From Mycobacterium sp. (GTDB lineage: Bacteria > Actinomycetota > Actinomycetes > Mycobacteriales > Mycobacteriaceae), in NCBI RefSeq assembly GCF_029961025.1, contig NZ_JASBVP010000005.1, forward strand, positions 1-64,000: DNA of 64,000 bases, given 5' to 3'. The notes beneath the pieces were generated by a model, which saw nothing but the letters and a program-made list of their open reading frames with translations, did no database searches and was not told the DNA's origin. This document shows positions 28,094 to 39,116 of this stretch, piece after piece. The number at the start of each line of letters is the position of its first letter. Position 1 is the first letter of the stretch. The translations under genes were made by a program, and so were the position numbers.

Positions 28094-29770
28094 ATGGCCG
28101 AGTTCATCTACACGATGAAAAAAGTCCGCAAGGCTTACGGCGACAAGGTGATCCTGGACGATGTCACACTGAGCTTCTACCCGGGCGCCAAGATCGGCGT
28201 GGTCGGCCCCAACGGTGCCGGCAAATCCAGCCTGTTGCGAATCATGGCCGGCCTGGACACACCCAACAACGGTGAGGCTTTCCCGGCTCCGGGCGCCACC
28301 GTCGGGATTCTGCAGCAAGAGCCGCCGCTGAATGAGGAGAAGACCGTTCGCGGCAACGTTGAGGAGGGTGTGGGCGATGTCAAGGCCAAGCTTGACCGTT
28401 TCAACGAAATCGCCGAGCTGATGGCCACCGAGTACTCCGACGAGCTGATGGCAGAGATGGGCCGGTTGCAAGAGGAGTTGGACCACGCCGACGCGTGGGA
28501 TCTCGACTCGCAGCTCGAGCAGGCCATGGACGCGCTGCGCTGCCCGCCGCCCGACGAGCCGGTGAGTCAACTCTCCGGCGGTGAGCGCCGCCGGGTGGCG
28601 CTGTGCAGGCTGCTGCTGTCCAAACCCGACCTGCTGTTGCTCGACGAGCCGACCAATCACCTGGACGCCGAAAGCGTGCAGTGGTTGGAACAGCACCTGG
28701 CCGCCTACAAGGGCGCGGTCCTGGCGGTGACGCACGACCGCTACTTCCTGGACAACGTCGCCGAATGGATTTTGGAGCTCGATCGCGGTCACGCCTATCC
28801 CTATCAGGGCAACTACTCCACCTATCTGGAGAAAAAGGCCGAGCGGCTGGCGGTGCAGGGGCGCAAGGACGCCAAGCTGCAGAAGCGGCTACAAGAAGAG
28901 CTGGCCTGGATCCGCTCGGGGGCAAAGGCTCGGCAGGCTAAGGGAAAGGCCCGGTTGCAGCGCTATGAGGAAATGGCCGCCCTGGCGGAGAAGTCCCGCA
29001 AGCTCGATTTCGAGGAGATCCAGATCCCGGCCGGGCCGCGCTTGGGTAACGTCGTCGTCGACGTCGAGCACCTCGACAAGGGCTACAACGGGCGCACCTT
29101 GATCAAGGACCTCTCCTTCAGCCTGCCCCGCAACGGCATCGTGGGTGTCATCGGTCCCAACGGGGTCGGTAAGACCACCCTGTTCAAGATCATCGTCGGA
29201 CTCGAGCAACCCGACAGCGGCACCGTCCGGGTCGGTGACACCGTCAAGATCAGCTACGTCGATCAGGACCGGGCCGGCATCGACCCCACCAAGACGGTGT
29301 GGGAGGTTGTGTCCGGTGGGCTAGACCATATCGAGGTGGGGCGCACCGAGATCCCATCACGTGCCTATGTGGCGGCATTCGGCTTCAAGGGGCCTGACCA
29401 ACAAAAACCCGCCGGCCTGCTTTCCGGAGGTGAACGCAACCGGCTTAACCTTGCGCTCACCCTCAAGCAGGGCGGGAATCTGATCCTCCTCGACGAGCCG
29501 ACGAACGATCTTGATGTTGAGACCCTGGGCTCGCTGGAGAATGCGCTGGTCAACTTCCCCGGCTGCGCGGTGGTCAGCTCGCACGATCGGTGGTTTCTTG
29601 ACCGGATCTGCACGCACATCCTGGCGTGGGAAGGTGACGAGGACAACGAGGCCAAGTGGTTCTGGTTCGAAGGCAACTTCGACGCGTACGAGGAAAACAA
29701 GGTGGTTCGCCTCGGCGTCGAGGCGGCCCGTCCGCACCGAGTGACCCACCGCAAGCTGACCCGCGACTAG
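28094..29770 (+). CDS. ettA: EttA, ABC-F energy-dependent translational throttle
   Basis: 558 residues, two ABC ATPase domains with no membrane part, the ABC-F pattern. Walker A at about 37-44 (GPNGAGKS) and 353-360 (GPNGVGKT); signatures LSGGERRR (about 160) and LSGGERNR (about 443); Walker B LLLLDEP and LILLDEP. The arm insertion in domain one ([16 protein letters not shown] region) and the charged linker between domains ([30 protein letters not shown]) are typical. It binds the ribosomal E site and gates the first peptide bonds according to ATP/ADP. M. tuberculosis equivalent: Rv2477c. Confidence 0.95.
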   Translation: MAEFIYTMKKVRKAYGDKVILDDVTLSFYPGAKIGVVGPNGAGKSSLLRIMAGLDTPNNGEAFPAPGATVGILQQEPPLNEEKTVRGNVEEGVGDVKAKLDRFNEIAELMATEYSDELMAEMGRLQEELDHADAWDLDSQLEQAMDALRCPPPDEPVSQLSGGERRRVALCRLLLSKPDLLLLDEPTNHLDAESVQWLEQHLAAYKGAVLAVTHDRYFLDNVAEWILELDRGHAYPYQGNYSTYLEKKAERLAVQGRKDAKLQKRLQEELAWIRSGAKARQAKGKARLQRYEEMAALAEKSRKLDFEEIQIPAGPRLGNVVVDVEHLDKGYNGRTLIKDLSFSLPRNGIVGVIGPNGVGKTTLFKIIVGLEQPDSGTVRVGDTVKISYVDQDRAGIDPTKTVWEVVSGGLDHIEVGRTEIPSRAYVAAFGFKGPDQQKPAGLLSGGERNRLNLALTLKQGGNLILLDEPTNDLDVETLGSLENALVNFPGCAVVSSHDRWFLDRICTHILAWEGDEDNEAKWFWFEGNFDAYEENKVVRLGVEAARPHRVTHRKLTRD

Positions 29771-29819
29771 TGTCTGCGATACCGGCGTCGGAGCTGGCGC
29801 TGAGTCAGGAGCGGGCTAC

Positions 29820-32800
29820 GTGACGGTGGATCCGCGGACCGGGGCGAAGTGCCCGGCCACTGCACGGCCCGCCGCGTCGCCGGGCCAGAGCGGCCTTGAG
29901 GGCGCGGTTGCGTGGACCGCGCCCACCGGCGCCGGGGACGACATTCCGGGATGGGTGTTTCAGGCCTACAGCGATGCCTATTGCGGGGCGCGCCGCGACG
30001 AGCCCGGGCAGCCGCCCGCCGGGTCGGCCGGCCCGTCGGCGCCCGTGGCGGCCGTGGCGCCGGCGATGCTCCGTGCACACTACCGCCTGGCGCACCACCG
30101 GCCGGCCGGGGAGAGTTGTGTGGCGGTTTACCCGGCCGACGACCCGGCCGGCTTCGGGCCCGCGCTGCAGGTAGTCACCGATCACGGCGGCATGCTGATG
30201 GACGCGGTCACGGTGCTGCTGCACCGGATTGGGGTCGCCTACACCGGCATCATGAACCCGGTGTTCGGTGTCCGCCGCAGCCCCTCTGGAGAATTGCTCG
30301 CCGTCGTGCCGAAGGCCGGTGGCGCGCCGGAAACGGTCGAGGAGGCGTGGATCCATGTCCAGCTGGCACCGGCCGTCGACCGCGACGCCCTCACGCAGGT
30401 CGAACGTCTGCTGCCCGGCGTTCTCGCCGACGTCCGGCGGGTCGCAGCGGACTCGGCGGCGATGCTCAGCACCGTCAAGGACCTTACCCGAGACCTCGAA
30501 ACCGATCCGGACGGGCGCTACTCCGCCCCGGACCGTTCGGAGGTCGCCGCGCTGCTGCGTTGGCTGGCCGACGGGCATTTCATGCCGCTGGGCTACCAGC
30601 GGTGCCCGGTGCGCGACGGCCAGGTCTCGGGTGAGGAGGCCACCATCAGCCTCGGCGTGCTGCGGACCCGCAAAGCATCCCGCCCCCGGCTGACTGACGA
30701 CACCAAACTGCTGGGGCTCGCGCAGACCACCGCCTCCAGCTACCTGCGCTTCGGGGCGTATCCCTATGTCGTCGCGGTCCGCGAAATCGCCGACGGCGGC
30801 GTGTTCGAGCACCGCCTCATCGGGCTCTTCACTGTCGCCGCGGTCAACGCCGACGTTCTGGAAATCCCGATAATTTCGCGCCGGGTCCGCGAGGCGCTCG
30901 CATTGGCCGACCCCGGCCATCCCGGGCAGCTGCTGCTCGACGTCATCCAGACAATCCCCCGCTCAGAGCTTTTCGCGATGAGCGCTGAGCAGCTGCTGGA
31001 AATGGCGAAGGCCGTGGTGGATCTGGGGTCAGAGCGGCGCACACTGTTGTTTCTGCGTGCCGACAAGCTCGAGCACTTCGTCTCATGCCTGGTGTTTTTG
31101 CCCCGCGATCGCTACACCACGGCCGTCCGCTTGCAGATCGAAGAGATCCTGGTACGCGAGTTCGGAGGAGTCAGCCTGGAATTCACCGCTCGCGTAACTG
31201 AATCACCTTGGTCACTCCTGCATTTCATGGTCCAGCTGCCGGACGGTTCGGGCCCGGTCGACACCTCGGAAGCTAACCGGCTGCGTATTCAGGCGTTACT
31301 GACCGAAGCCGCCCGAACCTGGTCGGATCGGCTGATCGGGGCGGCCAGCGCCGTCATCGGACAGCTCGCTGCCGAGCACTATGCGGCGGCCTTCTCCGAG
31401 GCCTACAAGCAGGCCATCACCCCAACCGATGCCATCGACGACATCGTCATCATCGAAGGGCTGACCAACGATTCGGTGAAACTGGTGCTGTCCGACCACG
31501 ACTATGGCGACACCGCCCGGCTGACGTGGTACCTGGGTGGGCAGACGGCCTCGCTGAGTCAGCTGCTTCCGATGCTGCAATCCATGGGGGTGGTGGTCCT
31601 GGAGGAGCGGCCGTTCAGCGTGACCCGGCCCGACGGATTACCGGTGTGGATCTACCAGTTCAAGATCACGCCACAGCCTGGCGTCCCGCTGGCGCCAGCA
31701 GGGCCGGAACGGGAAGCGACCGCCCGCCGTTTCGCCGATGCGGTCACCGCGATTTGGGAAGACCGGGTCGAAGTCGATAGGTTCAACGAGCTGGTGCTGC
31801 GCGCTGATTTGACCTGGCAGCAGGTGATGCTGCTGCGCGCATACGCCAAATATCTTCGGCAGGCGTGCTTTCCCTACAGCCAGTCGCATATCGAGTCGGT
31901 TCTCAACGAGAATCCGCGTACCGCAAGGTCACTGGTGACATTGTTCGAAGCGCTGTTCGACCCGGCTCCCGCCGGTTCGCCGAAGCGCAACGCCCAAGCG
32001 GCTGCCGCCGCGGTGGCCGCCGACATCGATGCTTTGGTGAGCCTGGATACCGACCGGGTACTGCGCGCATTCGCTTCGTTGATTCAGGCCACGCTGAGAA
32101 CGAATTACTTTGTGCGACGGAAGAATTCAGCTCGAGCTCAGAATGTCTTGGCACTAAAGCTCGACGCGCAGCTGATCGACGAACTCCCGCTGCCGCGACC
32201 TAAATTCGAGATTTTCGTCTACTCGCCCCGTGTTGAAGGCGTGCACCTGCGCTTCGGCCGGGTGGCACGCGGCGGCCTGCGCTGGTCAGACCGCCGGGAA
32301 GACTACCGCACCGAGATCCTCGGTCTGGTCAAGGCCCAAGAGGTCAAAAACGCCGTCATTGTGCCGGTGGGTGCGAAGGGCGGGTTTATCGTCAAACGGC
32401 CACCGCGCTCTACCGATGACCCGGCGGCCGACCGCGACGCCCTTCGGGGCGAAGGCGTCGCCTGCTATCGGTTGTTCATCTCCGGGCTGCTGGACGTCAC
32501 CGACAACGTCGACCATGCGACCGGACGGGTCAGCGCCCCCCCGGAAGTGGTGCGCCGTGACGGCGATGACGCCTACCTGGTGGTGGCCGCCGACAAGGGC
32601 ACCGCCACGTTCTCCGACATCGCCAACGACGTCGCCAAATCCTACGGATTCTGGTTGGGCGACGCGTTCGCCTCCGGCGGGTCGGTGGGGTATGACCACA
32701 AGGCCATGGGGATTACCGCAAGAGGCACCTGGGAGGCGGTCAAACGGCACTTCCGGGAAATGGGTGTCAATCCCCAGGTTGAGGACTTCACCGTCGTCGG

Positions 32801-34706
32801 CATCGGTGATATGAGCGGCGATGTGTTCGGCAACGGCATGCTGCTCTCCAAACACATCCGGCTGCTGGCCGCGTTCGACCATCGGCACATCTTCCTTGAC
32901 CCCACTCCCGATCCCGTGGTCTCCTGGCAAGAACGCAAGCGGATGTTCGGGCTGCCCCGCTCCAGCTGGGACGACTACGACAAGTCGCTGATCAGCGAGG
33001 GTGGCGGGGTGTACAGCCGGGAGCACAAGGCGATCCCGATCAGTCCGCAGGTGCGAGCCGCCCTCGGCATTCACGACGAGGTCACCGAGATGACGCCGCC
33101 GAACCTGATCCGGGCGATCCTTCAGGCGCCGGTGGATCTGCTCTACAACGGTGGTATCGGCACCTACATCAAGGCGGAGACCGAGTCCGACGCCGACGTC
33201 GGCGACCGGGCCAACGATCCCGTGCGGGTGAACGCGAATCAGGTGCGCGCCAAGGTGATCGCCGAAGGCGGTAACCTGGGGGTGACGCCACTGGGCCGGG
33301 TCGAGTTCGATCTGTGCGGCGGCCGGATCAACACCGATGCTCTGGATAACTCCGCGGGCGTGGACTGTTCCGACCATGAGGTCAACATCAAAATCCTGAT
33401 CGACTCGCTGATCACCGCGGGCAAGATCAGACCAGAGGAGCGAACCCCGCTGCTGGAGTCGATGACCGACGAGGTGGCCGAGCTGGTGCTGGCCGACAAC
33501 GCCGACCAGAACGACCTGATGGGTGTCAGCCGGGCCAATGCGAGCAGCATGCTGCCCGTGCACGAGCGACAGATCAAGGAGTTGGTGGCCGAGCGTGGGC
33601 TCAACCGCGAACTCGAGGGCCTGCCGTCGGAGAAGGAGATCCGCCGCCGAGCCGAAGCCGGTATCGGACTTACCTCACCGGAGCTGGCAACCCTGATGGC
33701 GCACGTCAAGTTGGCGCTTAAAGACCAGTTGCTGGCGACCGACTTGCCGGATCAGGATGTCTTCGCCTCGCGCCTGCCGCGCTATTTCCCCTCGCCGTTG
33801 CGAGATCGTTTCGGGCCGGAGATCCGCTCGCATCAGCTGCGCCGTGAAATCGTCACTACCATGCTGGTCAATGATTTGGTGGACACCTGCGGCATCACCT
33901 ACGCCTTTCGGATCACCGAAGACGTCGGAGTCACACCCGTCGACGCGGTGCGCACCTACGTCGCCACCGACGCTATCTTCGGCATCGGGGAGCTGTGGCG
34001 GCGGATCCGCGCGGTCGACATGCCGGTCGCGGTCTCTGACCGGATGACGCTGGATACTCGAAGGCTGATCGACCGGGCCGGACGCTGGTTGCTGAATTAC
34101 CGCCCGCAGCCGCTGGCGGTCGGCGCGGAGATCAACCGATTCGCCGAGAAGGTCAGGGCCTTGACCCCGCGCATGTCGCAGTGGTTGCGAGGTGATGACA
34201 AGGCCATCGTCGAAAAGGAAGCACGCGAATTTACTTCCCATGGCGCACCAGGGGATCTTGCATACTTAGTGGCCGTTGGGCTGTACCGTTATAGTTTGCT
34301 CGATATCATCGACATCGGGGATATCGCCGATATCGACGCCGCCGAAGTCGCCGATACGTATTTCGCGTTGATGGACTATTTGGGCACCGATGGCCTATTG
34401 ACCGCGGTGTCCGCGTTGCCTCGTGATGACCGTTGGCATGCGTTGGCGCGCTTGGCAATCCGTGACGATATCTATGCCTCGTTGCGGTCGTTGTGTTTCG
34501 ACGTGCTCGCCGTGGGGGAGCCGGATGAAAGCGGTGAAGAGAAAATCGCCGAATGGGAACACATCAACGCTTCCCGGGTGGAGCGGGCACGGCGCACGCT
34601 CACCGAGATCTACGAAAGTGGCCTGAAGGACTTGGCGACATTGTCGGTCGCGGCCCGACAGATCCGCCGCATGACGCGCACCAGTGGACGAGGAGCGGCT
34701 ACGTGA
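29820..34706 (+). CDS. gdh: NAD-specific glutamate dehydrogenase, large (about 180 kDa) type
   Basis: 1628 residues, the giant GDH of actinobacteria (1624 in M. tuberculosis Rv2476c). It interconverts glutamate and 2-oxoglutarate with NAD. The N-terminal ~700 residues are ACT-like regulatory repeats; the catalytic core begins near 810 ([41 protein letters not shown]), with the nucleotide-binding fold after it ([28 protein letters not shown]) and a long helical C-terminus. In mycobacteria GarA controls this enzyme with KOR, also encoded in this window. The GTG at 29820 gives a start like the family's MTIDP/MTVDP. Confidence 0.95.
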   Translation: MTVDPRTGAKCPATARPAASPGQSGLEGAVAWTAPTGAGDDIPGWVFQAYSDAYCGARRDEPGQPPAGSAGPSAPVAAVAPAMLRAHYRLAHHRPAGESCVAVYPADDPAGFGPALQVVTDHGGMLMDAVTVLLHRIGVAYTGIMNPVFGVRRSPSGELLAVVPKAGGAPETVEEAWIHVQLAPAVDRDALTQVERLLPGVLADVRRVAADSAAMLSTVKDLTRDLETDPDGRYSAPDRSEVAALLRWLADGHFMPLGYQRCPVRDGQVSGEEATISLGVLRTRKASRPRLTDDTKLLGLAQTTASSYLRFGAYPYVVAVREIADGGVFEHRLIGLFTVAAVNADVLEIPIISRRVREALALADPGHPGQLLLDVIQTIPRSELFAMSAEQLLEMAKAVVDLGSERRTLLFLRADKLEHFVSCLVFLPRDRYTTAVRLQIEEILVREFGGVSLEFTARVTESPWSLLHFMVQLPDGSGPVDTSEANRLRIQALLTEAARTWSDRLIGAASAVIGQLAAEHYAAAFSEAYKQAITPTDAIDDIVIIEGLTNDSVKLVLSDHDYGDTARLTWYLGGQTASLSQLLPMLQSMGVVVLEERPFSVTRPDGLPVWIYQFKITPQPGVPLAPAGPEREATARRFADAVTAIWEDRVEVDRFNELVLRADLTWQQVMLLRAYAKYLRQACFPYSQSHIESVLNENPRTARSLVTLFEALFDPAPAGSPKRNAQAAAAAVAADIDALVSLDTDRVLRAFASLIQATLRTNYFVRRKNSARAQNVLALKLDAQLIDELPLPRPKFEIFVYSPRVEGVHLRFGRVARGGLRWSDRREDYRTEILGLVKAQEVKNAVIVPVGAKGGFIVKRPPRSTDDPAADRDALRGEGVACYRLFISGLLDVTDNVDHATGRVSAPPEVVRRDGDDAYLVVAADKGTATFSDIANDVAKSYGFWLGDAFASGGSVGYDHKAMGITARGTWEAVKRHFREMGVNPQVEDFTVVGIGDMSGDVFGNGMLLSKHIRLLAAFDHRHIFLDPTPDPVVSWQERKRMFGLPRSSWDDYDKSLISEGGGVYSREHKAIPISPQVRAALGIHDEVTEMTPPNLIRAILQAPVDLLYNGGIGTYIKAETESDADVGDRANDPVRVNANQVRAKVIAEGGNLGVTPLGRVEFDLCGGRINTDALDNSAGVDCSDHEVNIKILIDSLITAGKIRPEERTPLLESMTDEVAELVLADNADQNDLMGVSRANASSMLPVHERQIKELVAERGLNRELEGLPSEKEIRRRAEAGIGLTSPELATLMAHVKLALKDQLLATDLPDQDVFASRLPRYFPSPLRDRFGPEIRSHQLRREIVTTMLVNDLVDTCGITYAFRITEDVGVTPVDAVRTYVATDAIFGIGELWRRIRAVDMPVAVSDRMTLDTRRLIDRAGRWLLNYRPQPLAVGAEINRFAEKVRALTPRMSQWLRGDDKAIVEKEAREFTSHGAPGDLAYLVAVGLYRYSLLDIIDIGDIADIDAAEVADTYFALMDYLGTDGLLTAVSALPRDDRWHALARLAIRDDIYASLRSLCFDVLAVGEPDESGEEKIAEWEHINASRVERARRTLTEIYESGLKDLATLSVAARQIRRMTRTSGRGAAT

Positions 34707-34749
34707 GCACCGTCATGGTGGGCATCGGCGCCGCCCCGGGCAGCTCCGC

Positions 34750-35163
34750 GTGAGCACTGGCTTCGTCGCATCCGTCCCGGTGCGCTGGTCGGACATCGAC
34801 ATGTACCAGCACATCAACCACGCGACGATGATCACGATCCTCGAAGAGGCCCGTGTCCCGTTCCTGCGGGAACCCTTCGGCGCCGACATCGCCACCGTCG
34901 GCTTGCTGATCGCCGATGTGCGGGCCACCTACAAAAGCCAGCTGCGGCTGACAGATTCGCCATTGCAGGTAACCATATGGGTCAAGCGGCTGCGGGCGGT
35001 GGATTTTACCCTTGGCTATGAAGTGCGCTCGGCCAATGCCGCGGTTGACGCCAAGCCGGCTGTGATCGCCGAAACTCAATTGGCCGCGGTCCATATCGAC
35101 GACCGGCGCCTGGTGCGCCTGTCGTCTCGTCATCGGGAGTATTTGCGGCGTTGGCTGCGGTAG
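34750..35163 (+). CDS. Hot-dog thioesterase (Rv2475c-like)
   Basis: 137 residues from the GTG at 34750; the earlier frame start would overlap gdh and adds nothing conserved. It is an acyl-CoA thioesterase of the 4-hydroxybenzoyl-CoA type: VPVRWSDIDMYQHINHATM with the catalytic Asp (residue about 17) and the following ARVPFLRE helix. It probably hydrolyses a short acyl-CoA; the substrate is unknown. It lies 43 bp after gdh and is likely co-transcribed. The next gene is convergent. Confidence 0.88.
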   Translation: MSTGFVASVPVRWSDIDMYQHINHATMITILEEARVPFLREPFGADIATVGLLIADVRATYKSQLRLTDSPLQVTIWVKRLRAVDFTLGYEVRSANAAVDAKPAVIAETQLAAVHIDDRRLVRLSSRHREYLRRWLR

Positions 35164-35327
35164 CCGAGCGGGGATTGTGGCTGCCCGGTTGCCGCTCGAT
35201 CAGGAGGTGACCCGGGTCAGCTCAACCGATCAACCGACGCCAGCGTGAGCGTGCCACCGGCGTTGGGTGTTCGCTGTGGCCGCTGCGGTGATCCGGCGGC
35301 GGATGCGCTCACGCGGGCGCGCGCTTG

Positions 35328-36992
35328 TCATCTCAGCCAGGCCGCGGCATTCGACGGTAGCCGGGTGCCAACCAACGGCGCGCTGGACAGGATCAGCTGC
35401 CCCTCGGGCAGGGCCAGCGCATCGTGGCCGGTGTTGAGCACGCAGATCAGCCCGCCGCAGCGCAGCATCAGCACGCCCTGCGGCGCGGGCAGCCATTCGA
35501 CGTCACTGACGTCGAATTCGACATGCTCCCGGCGTAATTCCAGTGCTCGACGGAACAACCACAGCGTCGAGTCCGGATCGGTGAGCTGTTTTTCGACGGT
35601 CAGATCTGCCCATTGCGGTGGCATTGGCAGCCAGGTGTCCGGGGAGGAGGAGAACCCGAACGGGTGGATCTTCCCCGACCAGGGCAGCGGAACCCGGCAG
35701 CCGTCGCGACCGCGTTCGGTGTACCCGGAACGTCGCCACCTCGGGTCCTGCAACGCCTCGTCGGGCAACTCCACGTCGGGCAGGCCCAGCTCTTCGCCGT
35801 TGTAGAGGAACGCCGCGCCCGGCAGGGCGAGCACCACCAACGCCATCGCCCGGGCGCGCGCCAGCCCGACCCGGCCGCCGCCGTAGCGGGTCACCTCCCG
35901 GCCGACGTCGTGGTTGGCCAGCGTCCAGGTGGGCGTGGCACCCTCGATCGCCGCGGCCGCCAGCGTGTTCTCGATCGCGTCGCGGATCTTCGCGGCATCA
36001 AACTCGGCTCGCGCCAGCCGGAAATTGAAACCCAGGTGCAGCTCGTCGGCCCGCAGATATTGGGCCCAGCGAGCGTTGTCAAACACCCACACCTCACCGA
36101 TGGTGACCGCGCCGGGATACTCCTCGACGACCCGGCGGATGTCACGGTGAATGGCATGCACATTCGGGTGGTTGAACCGGGGATCGTCGTCGTTGTCGCG
36201 CAGCAGCTCATTCTCGACGACTCCCATGTCCGGCAGGCCCGGCGGCTTGGCCATCCCGTGTGCGACGTCGATGCGGAAGCCGTCCACCCCACGGTCCAGC
36301 CAGAACCGCAGCGTTTTCTCGAAGTCTTCGAAAACCTCGCGGTTGTCCCAGTTCAGGTCCGGCTGCTCGGTGTCGAACAGGTGCAGATACCACTGGCCGG
36401 GTCGACCATCCGGTTCGGCCACCCGGGTCCAGGCCGGCCCGCCGAACACCGAAACCCAGTTATTCGGCGCCAGTTGCCCGTCGGGACCCCGGCCGTCGCG
36501 AAAAATATAACGGTCCCGGGCGGAACTGCCCGGACCGGCGGCCAGGGCCTCCTGAAACCACGGGTGCTGTGAGCTGGTGTGGTTGGGCACCACGTCCATG
36601 ATGATCTTGATGCCCCGCCGGTGGGCCGCAGCGATCAGGCGGTCAAGCGCTGCCATCCCCCCGAACAGCGGGTCGACGTCGCGCGGATCGGCGACGTCGT
36701 AGCCGTGATCGGCCATCGGCGAGACCGTGACGGGGTTAAGCCAGATAGCGTCGACGCCGAGCGCCTCCAGGTAGTCCAGGCGGGCCACCACGCCGTCCAG
36801 ATCGCCCACCCCGTCGCCGTTGCTGTCGGCGAAGGAGCGGGGATACACCTGGTAGAACACCGCATGCGACCACCACGGCTCCGGTCGACGAGCGCGGGCG
36901 CGAGGAGAGCCGGAGCCCATCGGACCCGGCTCCGGTCGACGAGCGCGGGCGCGAGGAGAGCCGGAGGAAGCGGTCCGGTCAGCCACCGACAC
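35328..36992 (-). CDS. aglA: AglA, GH13 alpha-glucosidase
   Basis: 554 residues, glycoside hydrolase family 13 (oligo-1,6-glucosidase/alpha-glucosidase type). All four conserved regions are present: DVVPNH (I), GFRIDVAH with the nucleophile Asp (II), GEVWVFDN with the acid Glu (III), LANHD (IV). It cleaves alpha-linked glucose from malto-oligosaccharides or trehalose-related sugars. The GTG at 36992 follows AAGGAG and lies 3 bp from the glbO stop. Residues ~10-38 are an added, duplicated SGSPRARARRPEP segment made by a 51-bp tandem repeat; M. tuberculosis AglA starts just before PEPWW. Confidence 0.93.
   Translation of the reverse strand: MSVADRTASSGSPRARARRPEPGPMGSGSPRARARRPEPWWSHAVFYQVYPRSFADSNGDGVGDLDGVVARLDYLEALGVDAIWLNPVTVSPMADHGYDVADPRDVDPLFGGMAALDRLIAAAHRRGIKIIMDVVPNHTSSQHPWFQEALAAGPGSSARDRYIFRDGRGPDGQLAPNNWVSVFGGPAWTRVAEPDGRPGQWYLHLFDTEQPDLNWDNREVFEDFEKTLRFWLDRGVDGFRIDVAHGMAKPPGLPDMGVVENELLRDNDDDPRFNHPNVHAIHRDIRRVVEEYPGAVTIGEVWVFDNARWAQYLRADELHLGFNFRLARAEFDAAKIRDAIENTLAAAAIEGATPTWTLANHDVGREVTRYGGGRVGLARARAMALVVLALPGAAFLYNGEELGLPDVELPDEALQDPRWRRSGYTERGRDGCRVPLPWSGKIHPFGFSSSPDTWLPMPPQWADLTVEKQLTDPDSTLWLFRRALELRREHVEFDVSDVEWLPAPQGVLMLRCGGLICVLNTGHDALALPEGQLILSSAPLVGTRLPSNAAAWLR
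36877..36966. repeat. Two 39-bp repeats (51-bp period) inside the 5' end of aglA
   Basis: The 39-bp unit begins GGCTCCGGTCGACGAGCG and occurs at 36877-36915 and 36928-36966, in phase with the aglA frame. It resembles the mycobacterial MIRU-type intergenic repeats (unit length 51-55 bp, GAGGAG core) seen elsewhere in this window. It lies at the glbO-aglA junction. Confidence 0.88.
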
Positions 36993-36995
36993 TCC

Positions 36996-37400
36996 TTAAA
37001 ACGGCGCGTTGACCAGGGAGTGGGCGGCCATCTCCAGGTAGTCGAGCAGCTGCTTGCGGTGCGCGTCGTCGAGCGTACGTGAGTCGATTGACGCCACCGC
37101 GGTGCGCATGCACCGCAGCCACGCGTCGCGCTCGATCGGCGAAATCCGGAACGGCGCGTGACGCAGCCGCAGCCGGGGATGGCCACGGCGCTCGGAATAT
37201 GTCCGCGGACCACCCCAGTACTGCTCGAGAAACATCCGCAAACGCTCTTCGGCACCGGCTAGGTCGTCTTCGGGGTACACCCGGCGCAGTATCTCGTCCT
37301 CGGCGACCAGCTGGTAAAAGCGCGAGACGATCGCATGAAAGGTCTCCGCGCCGCCGACGGCGTCGTAGAAGGACTGTTGTGTCTGTTCCATCGCTCCCAT
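36996..37400 (-). CDS. glbO: Truncated haemoglobin O
   Basis: 134 residues, group II truncated haemoglobin (128 in M. tuberculosis Rv2470). Haem-pocket residues are all visible: Tyr CD1 in RRVYPEDDL, proximal His F8 in RLRHAPF, Trp G8 in RDAWLRCM. Such proteins bind O2 and react with peroxide and NO, and TrHbO is membrane-associated and linked to respiration. It is upstream of aglA in the same operon, and ctaJ for cytochrome oxidase lies 1.7 kb away. Confidence 0.95.
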   Translation of the reverse strand: MGAMEQTQQSFYDAVGGAETFHAIVSRFYQLVAEDEILRRVYPEDDLAGAEERLRMFLEQYWGGPRTYSERRGHPRLRLRHAPFRISPIERDAWLRCMRTAVASIDSRTLDDAHRKQLLDYLEMAAHSLVNAPF

Positions 37401-37457
37401 TGTGGGCCATCACCCACGGTGGGGGCGTTTAAAGGGCGCTGTCACGAAAGGGCGCTG

Positions 37458-38231
37458 TCACGCATCCGGCCGCCAGTGCTGCTGCGGCGAGTTCTTGGGC
37501 CGTGGCCGGGGCCACACCGCCGCCTTGGCGCGCGCCGTGTCGACGGCAAGCCGCTCCATCAAGTCTCGCAGCGGAGACGCCGGCAGCTGCGCCCCCGACT
37601 CGAACGTGGCGCTGAGGTCGAATCCACCGCGGGCGCATTCGAGAATGACCCAGGGTATCCCGGGTTCGTCGGCTCCCAGCCGTTCACGGATGGTGGTCAC
37701 GGTGCGCTCCTGCACCTGCATCATCTCGGCCTGCACCGACATCATCTGGTGTTCGTAACGAGCGCGTTGCCTGCTGACGTCGTCGGCGAGCTCCCCGGGG
37801 CGGTCGTGCTGGTCGCTGAGGCTGACCGTGCCGTCGGGGTTAACGGCGAAGCCCTGTTGGCGTGCGGCTGTTTCAATCCCGGATCGGGTGCGCTCCAGCT
37901 CTTGCATCCGGCTGATGCAGCCGGTCATCGCCGACAATGCGCCGTCGACCCGCGCGGGCAACTCTCGCCGCCGCGGCTCGGCACGGTCGGCGGCGTCACG
38001 CTCGGCCAACGCCTCCTCGATGGCACGTTTGATTCCCAGCGCCAGTGGTCTGGTCCGGGAGAAGTTCAGCGCGGCGGGCAGGCGCGGGTCCGGGGTTGTC
38101 GCCTCGACCAGGCGGTTCATCGCGGCGAGCAGCTCTTCGGAGGCGCTGCGCGGGACCAGCGGGTTCAGCGCGGTCTGCCGATAACGCTCGATCGCAGCGT
38201 CATCGTCAGGGGGAACCGGCAAATCCTCCAT
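37458..38231 (-). CDS. Coiled-coil protein of unknown function
   Basis: 257 residues from the ATG at 38231 (MEDLPVPPDDDAAIERY); a longer frame extends to 38456 but runs through the promoter region of the divergent HNH gene. No signal or membrane segment. It is helical and charged in the middle (HQMMSVQAEMMQVQERTVTTIRERL), suggesting a coiled coil, with a conserved-looking IPWVILECARGGFDL near the C-terminus. No family recognised. It sits between glbO and the HNH gene; I recall no equivalent at this spot in M. tuberculosis, where glbO and Rv2469c are adjacent. Confidence 0.65.
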   Translation of the reverse strand: MEDLPVPPDDDAAIERYRQTALNPLVPRSASEELLAAMNRLVEATTPDPRLPAALNFSRTRPLALGIKRAIEEALAERDAADRAEPRRRELPARVDGALSAMTGCISRMQELERTRSGIETAARQQGFAVNPDGTVSLSDQHDRPGELADDVSRQRARYEHQMMSVQAEMMQVQERTVTTIRERLGADEPGIPWVILECARGGFDLSATFESGAQLPASPLRDLMERLAVDTARAKAAVWPRPRPKNSPQQHWRPDA

Positions 38232-38372
38232 ATGCTTGGGCACTATAGTGCTTTGCGGCGCATGTCTTCCGGTGCCACGGCACTGTCTATTCACCGGATC
38301 GACATCGCCTGCACACCCCGATTTGGCATGCGGTCGGTGCCAGGTCATGGTGGACTGTTCGGCGGAGGAGCT

Positions 38373-39017
38373 ATGGCGCAGCGCGACAACCGCCGCAACC
38401 ACCGGAGTTCCGGTGCGGCGGCCGTAACCGGACCGGCGGTTGCGTCGTGTCTGCACAGTGTCGACGTCTCACCGCCGACCCGTTATGAGGGCGGGTCGAT
38501 CTGGAATCACCGGCGGGTGTTGTTGCTGAACTCCACCTACGAGCCGTTGACCGCGCTGCCGGTGCGCCGGGCGATCGTGATGCTGATCCGTGGCAAGGTC
38601 GACGTGGTACACGATAATCCCTCGGGACCGGTCATCCACTCGGCCAAAAGGACGATCGTGGTGCCGTCGGTGATCCGGCTGCGCAGCTACGTCAGGGTGC
38701 CCTACCGCGCCCGTGTCCCGTTGACCCGGGCCGCGCTGATGCACCGCGACCGCTTCTGTTGCGTGTACTGCGGGGCCAAGGCTGACACCGTCGACCATGT
38801 GGTTCCGCGCAGCCGCGGCGGCGATCATTCCTGGGAGAACTGCGTCGCATCCTGTTCGACGTGCAACCACCGCAAGGGGGACAAGCTGTTGGCCGAACTG
38901 GGCTGGACACTGCGGCGAACGCCGATGCCGCCCCGGGGCCAGCATTGGCGGTTGTTGTCGACGGTAAAGGAACTGGACCCGGCGTGGGCACGATATCTCG
39001 GCGAGGGTGCGGCCTAG
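38373..39017 (+). CDS. HNH endonuclease (Rv2469c-like)
   Basis: 214 residues from the ATG at 38373, with GGAGGAG six bases upstream; the frame is open far upstream but that part is the shadow of the divergent gene. An N-terminal region of ~100 residues (RRVLLLNSTYEPLTALPVRRAIVML) precedes an HNH nuclease domain with two zinc knuckles (CVYCG, CSTCN) and DHVVPRSRGGDHSWEN, where the HNH residues lie. It probably nicks or cuts DNA; the biological role is unknown and the gene is widespread in actinobacteria. Confidence 0.9.
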   Translation: MAQRDNRRNHRSSGAAAVTGPAVASCLHSVDVSPPTRYEGGSIWNHRRVLLLNSTYEPLTALPVRRAIVMLIRGKVDVVHDNPSGPVIHSAKRTIVVPSVIRLRSYVRVPYRARVPLTRAALMHRDRFCCVYCGAKADTVDHVVPRSRGGDHSWENCVASCSTCNHRKGDKLLAELGWTLRRTPMPPRGQHWRLLSTVKELDPAWARYLGEGAA

Positions 39018-39116
39018 CTCAGCGCGGTTAACGCGGTTGCGGCTGGCTTGACCCGGCCTACCGGCGACCGTTGCCCCGGCGCGCCGGCCCCTTCGCGATG
39101 GGATACGGTTTGCGTC

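Noticed and set aside
32286-33563. 425-codon minus-strand frame inside gdh
   Set aside because: Antisense of the conserved GDH catalytic domain; no motif or ribosome-binding site.
37335-38372. Long plus-strand open frame in front of the HNH gene (560 codons in total)
   Set aside because: It is the complement of the leftward coiled-coil gene; only the last 214 codons, from ATG 38373 with GGAGGAG, match the HNH family.
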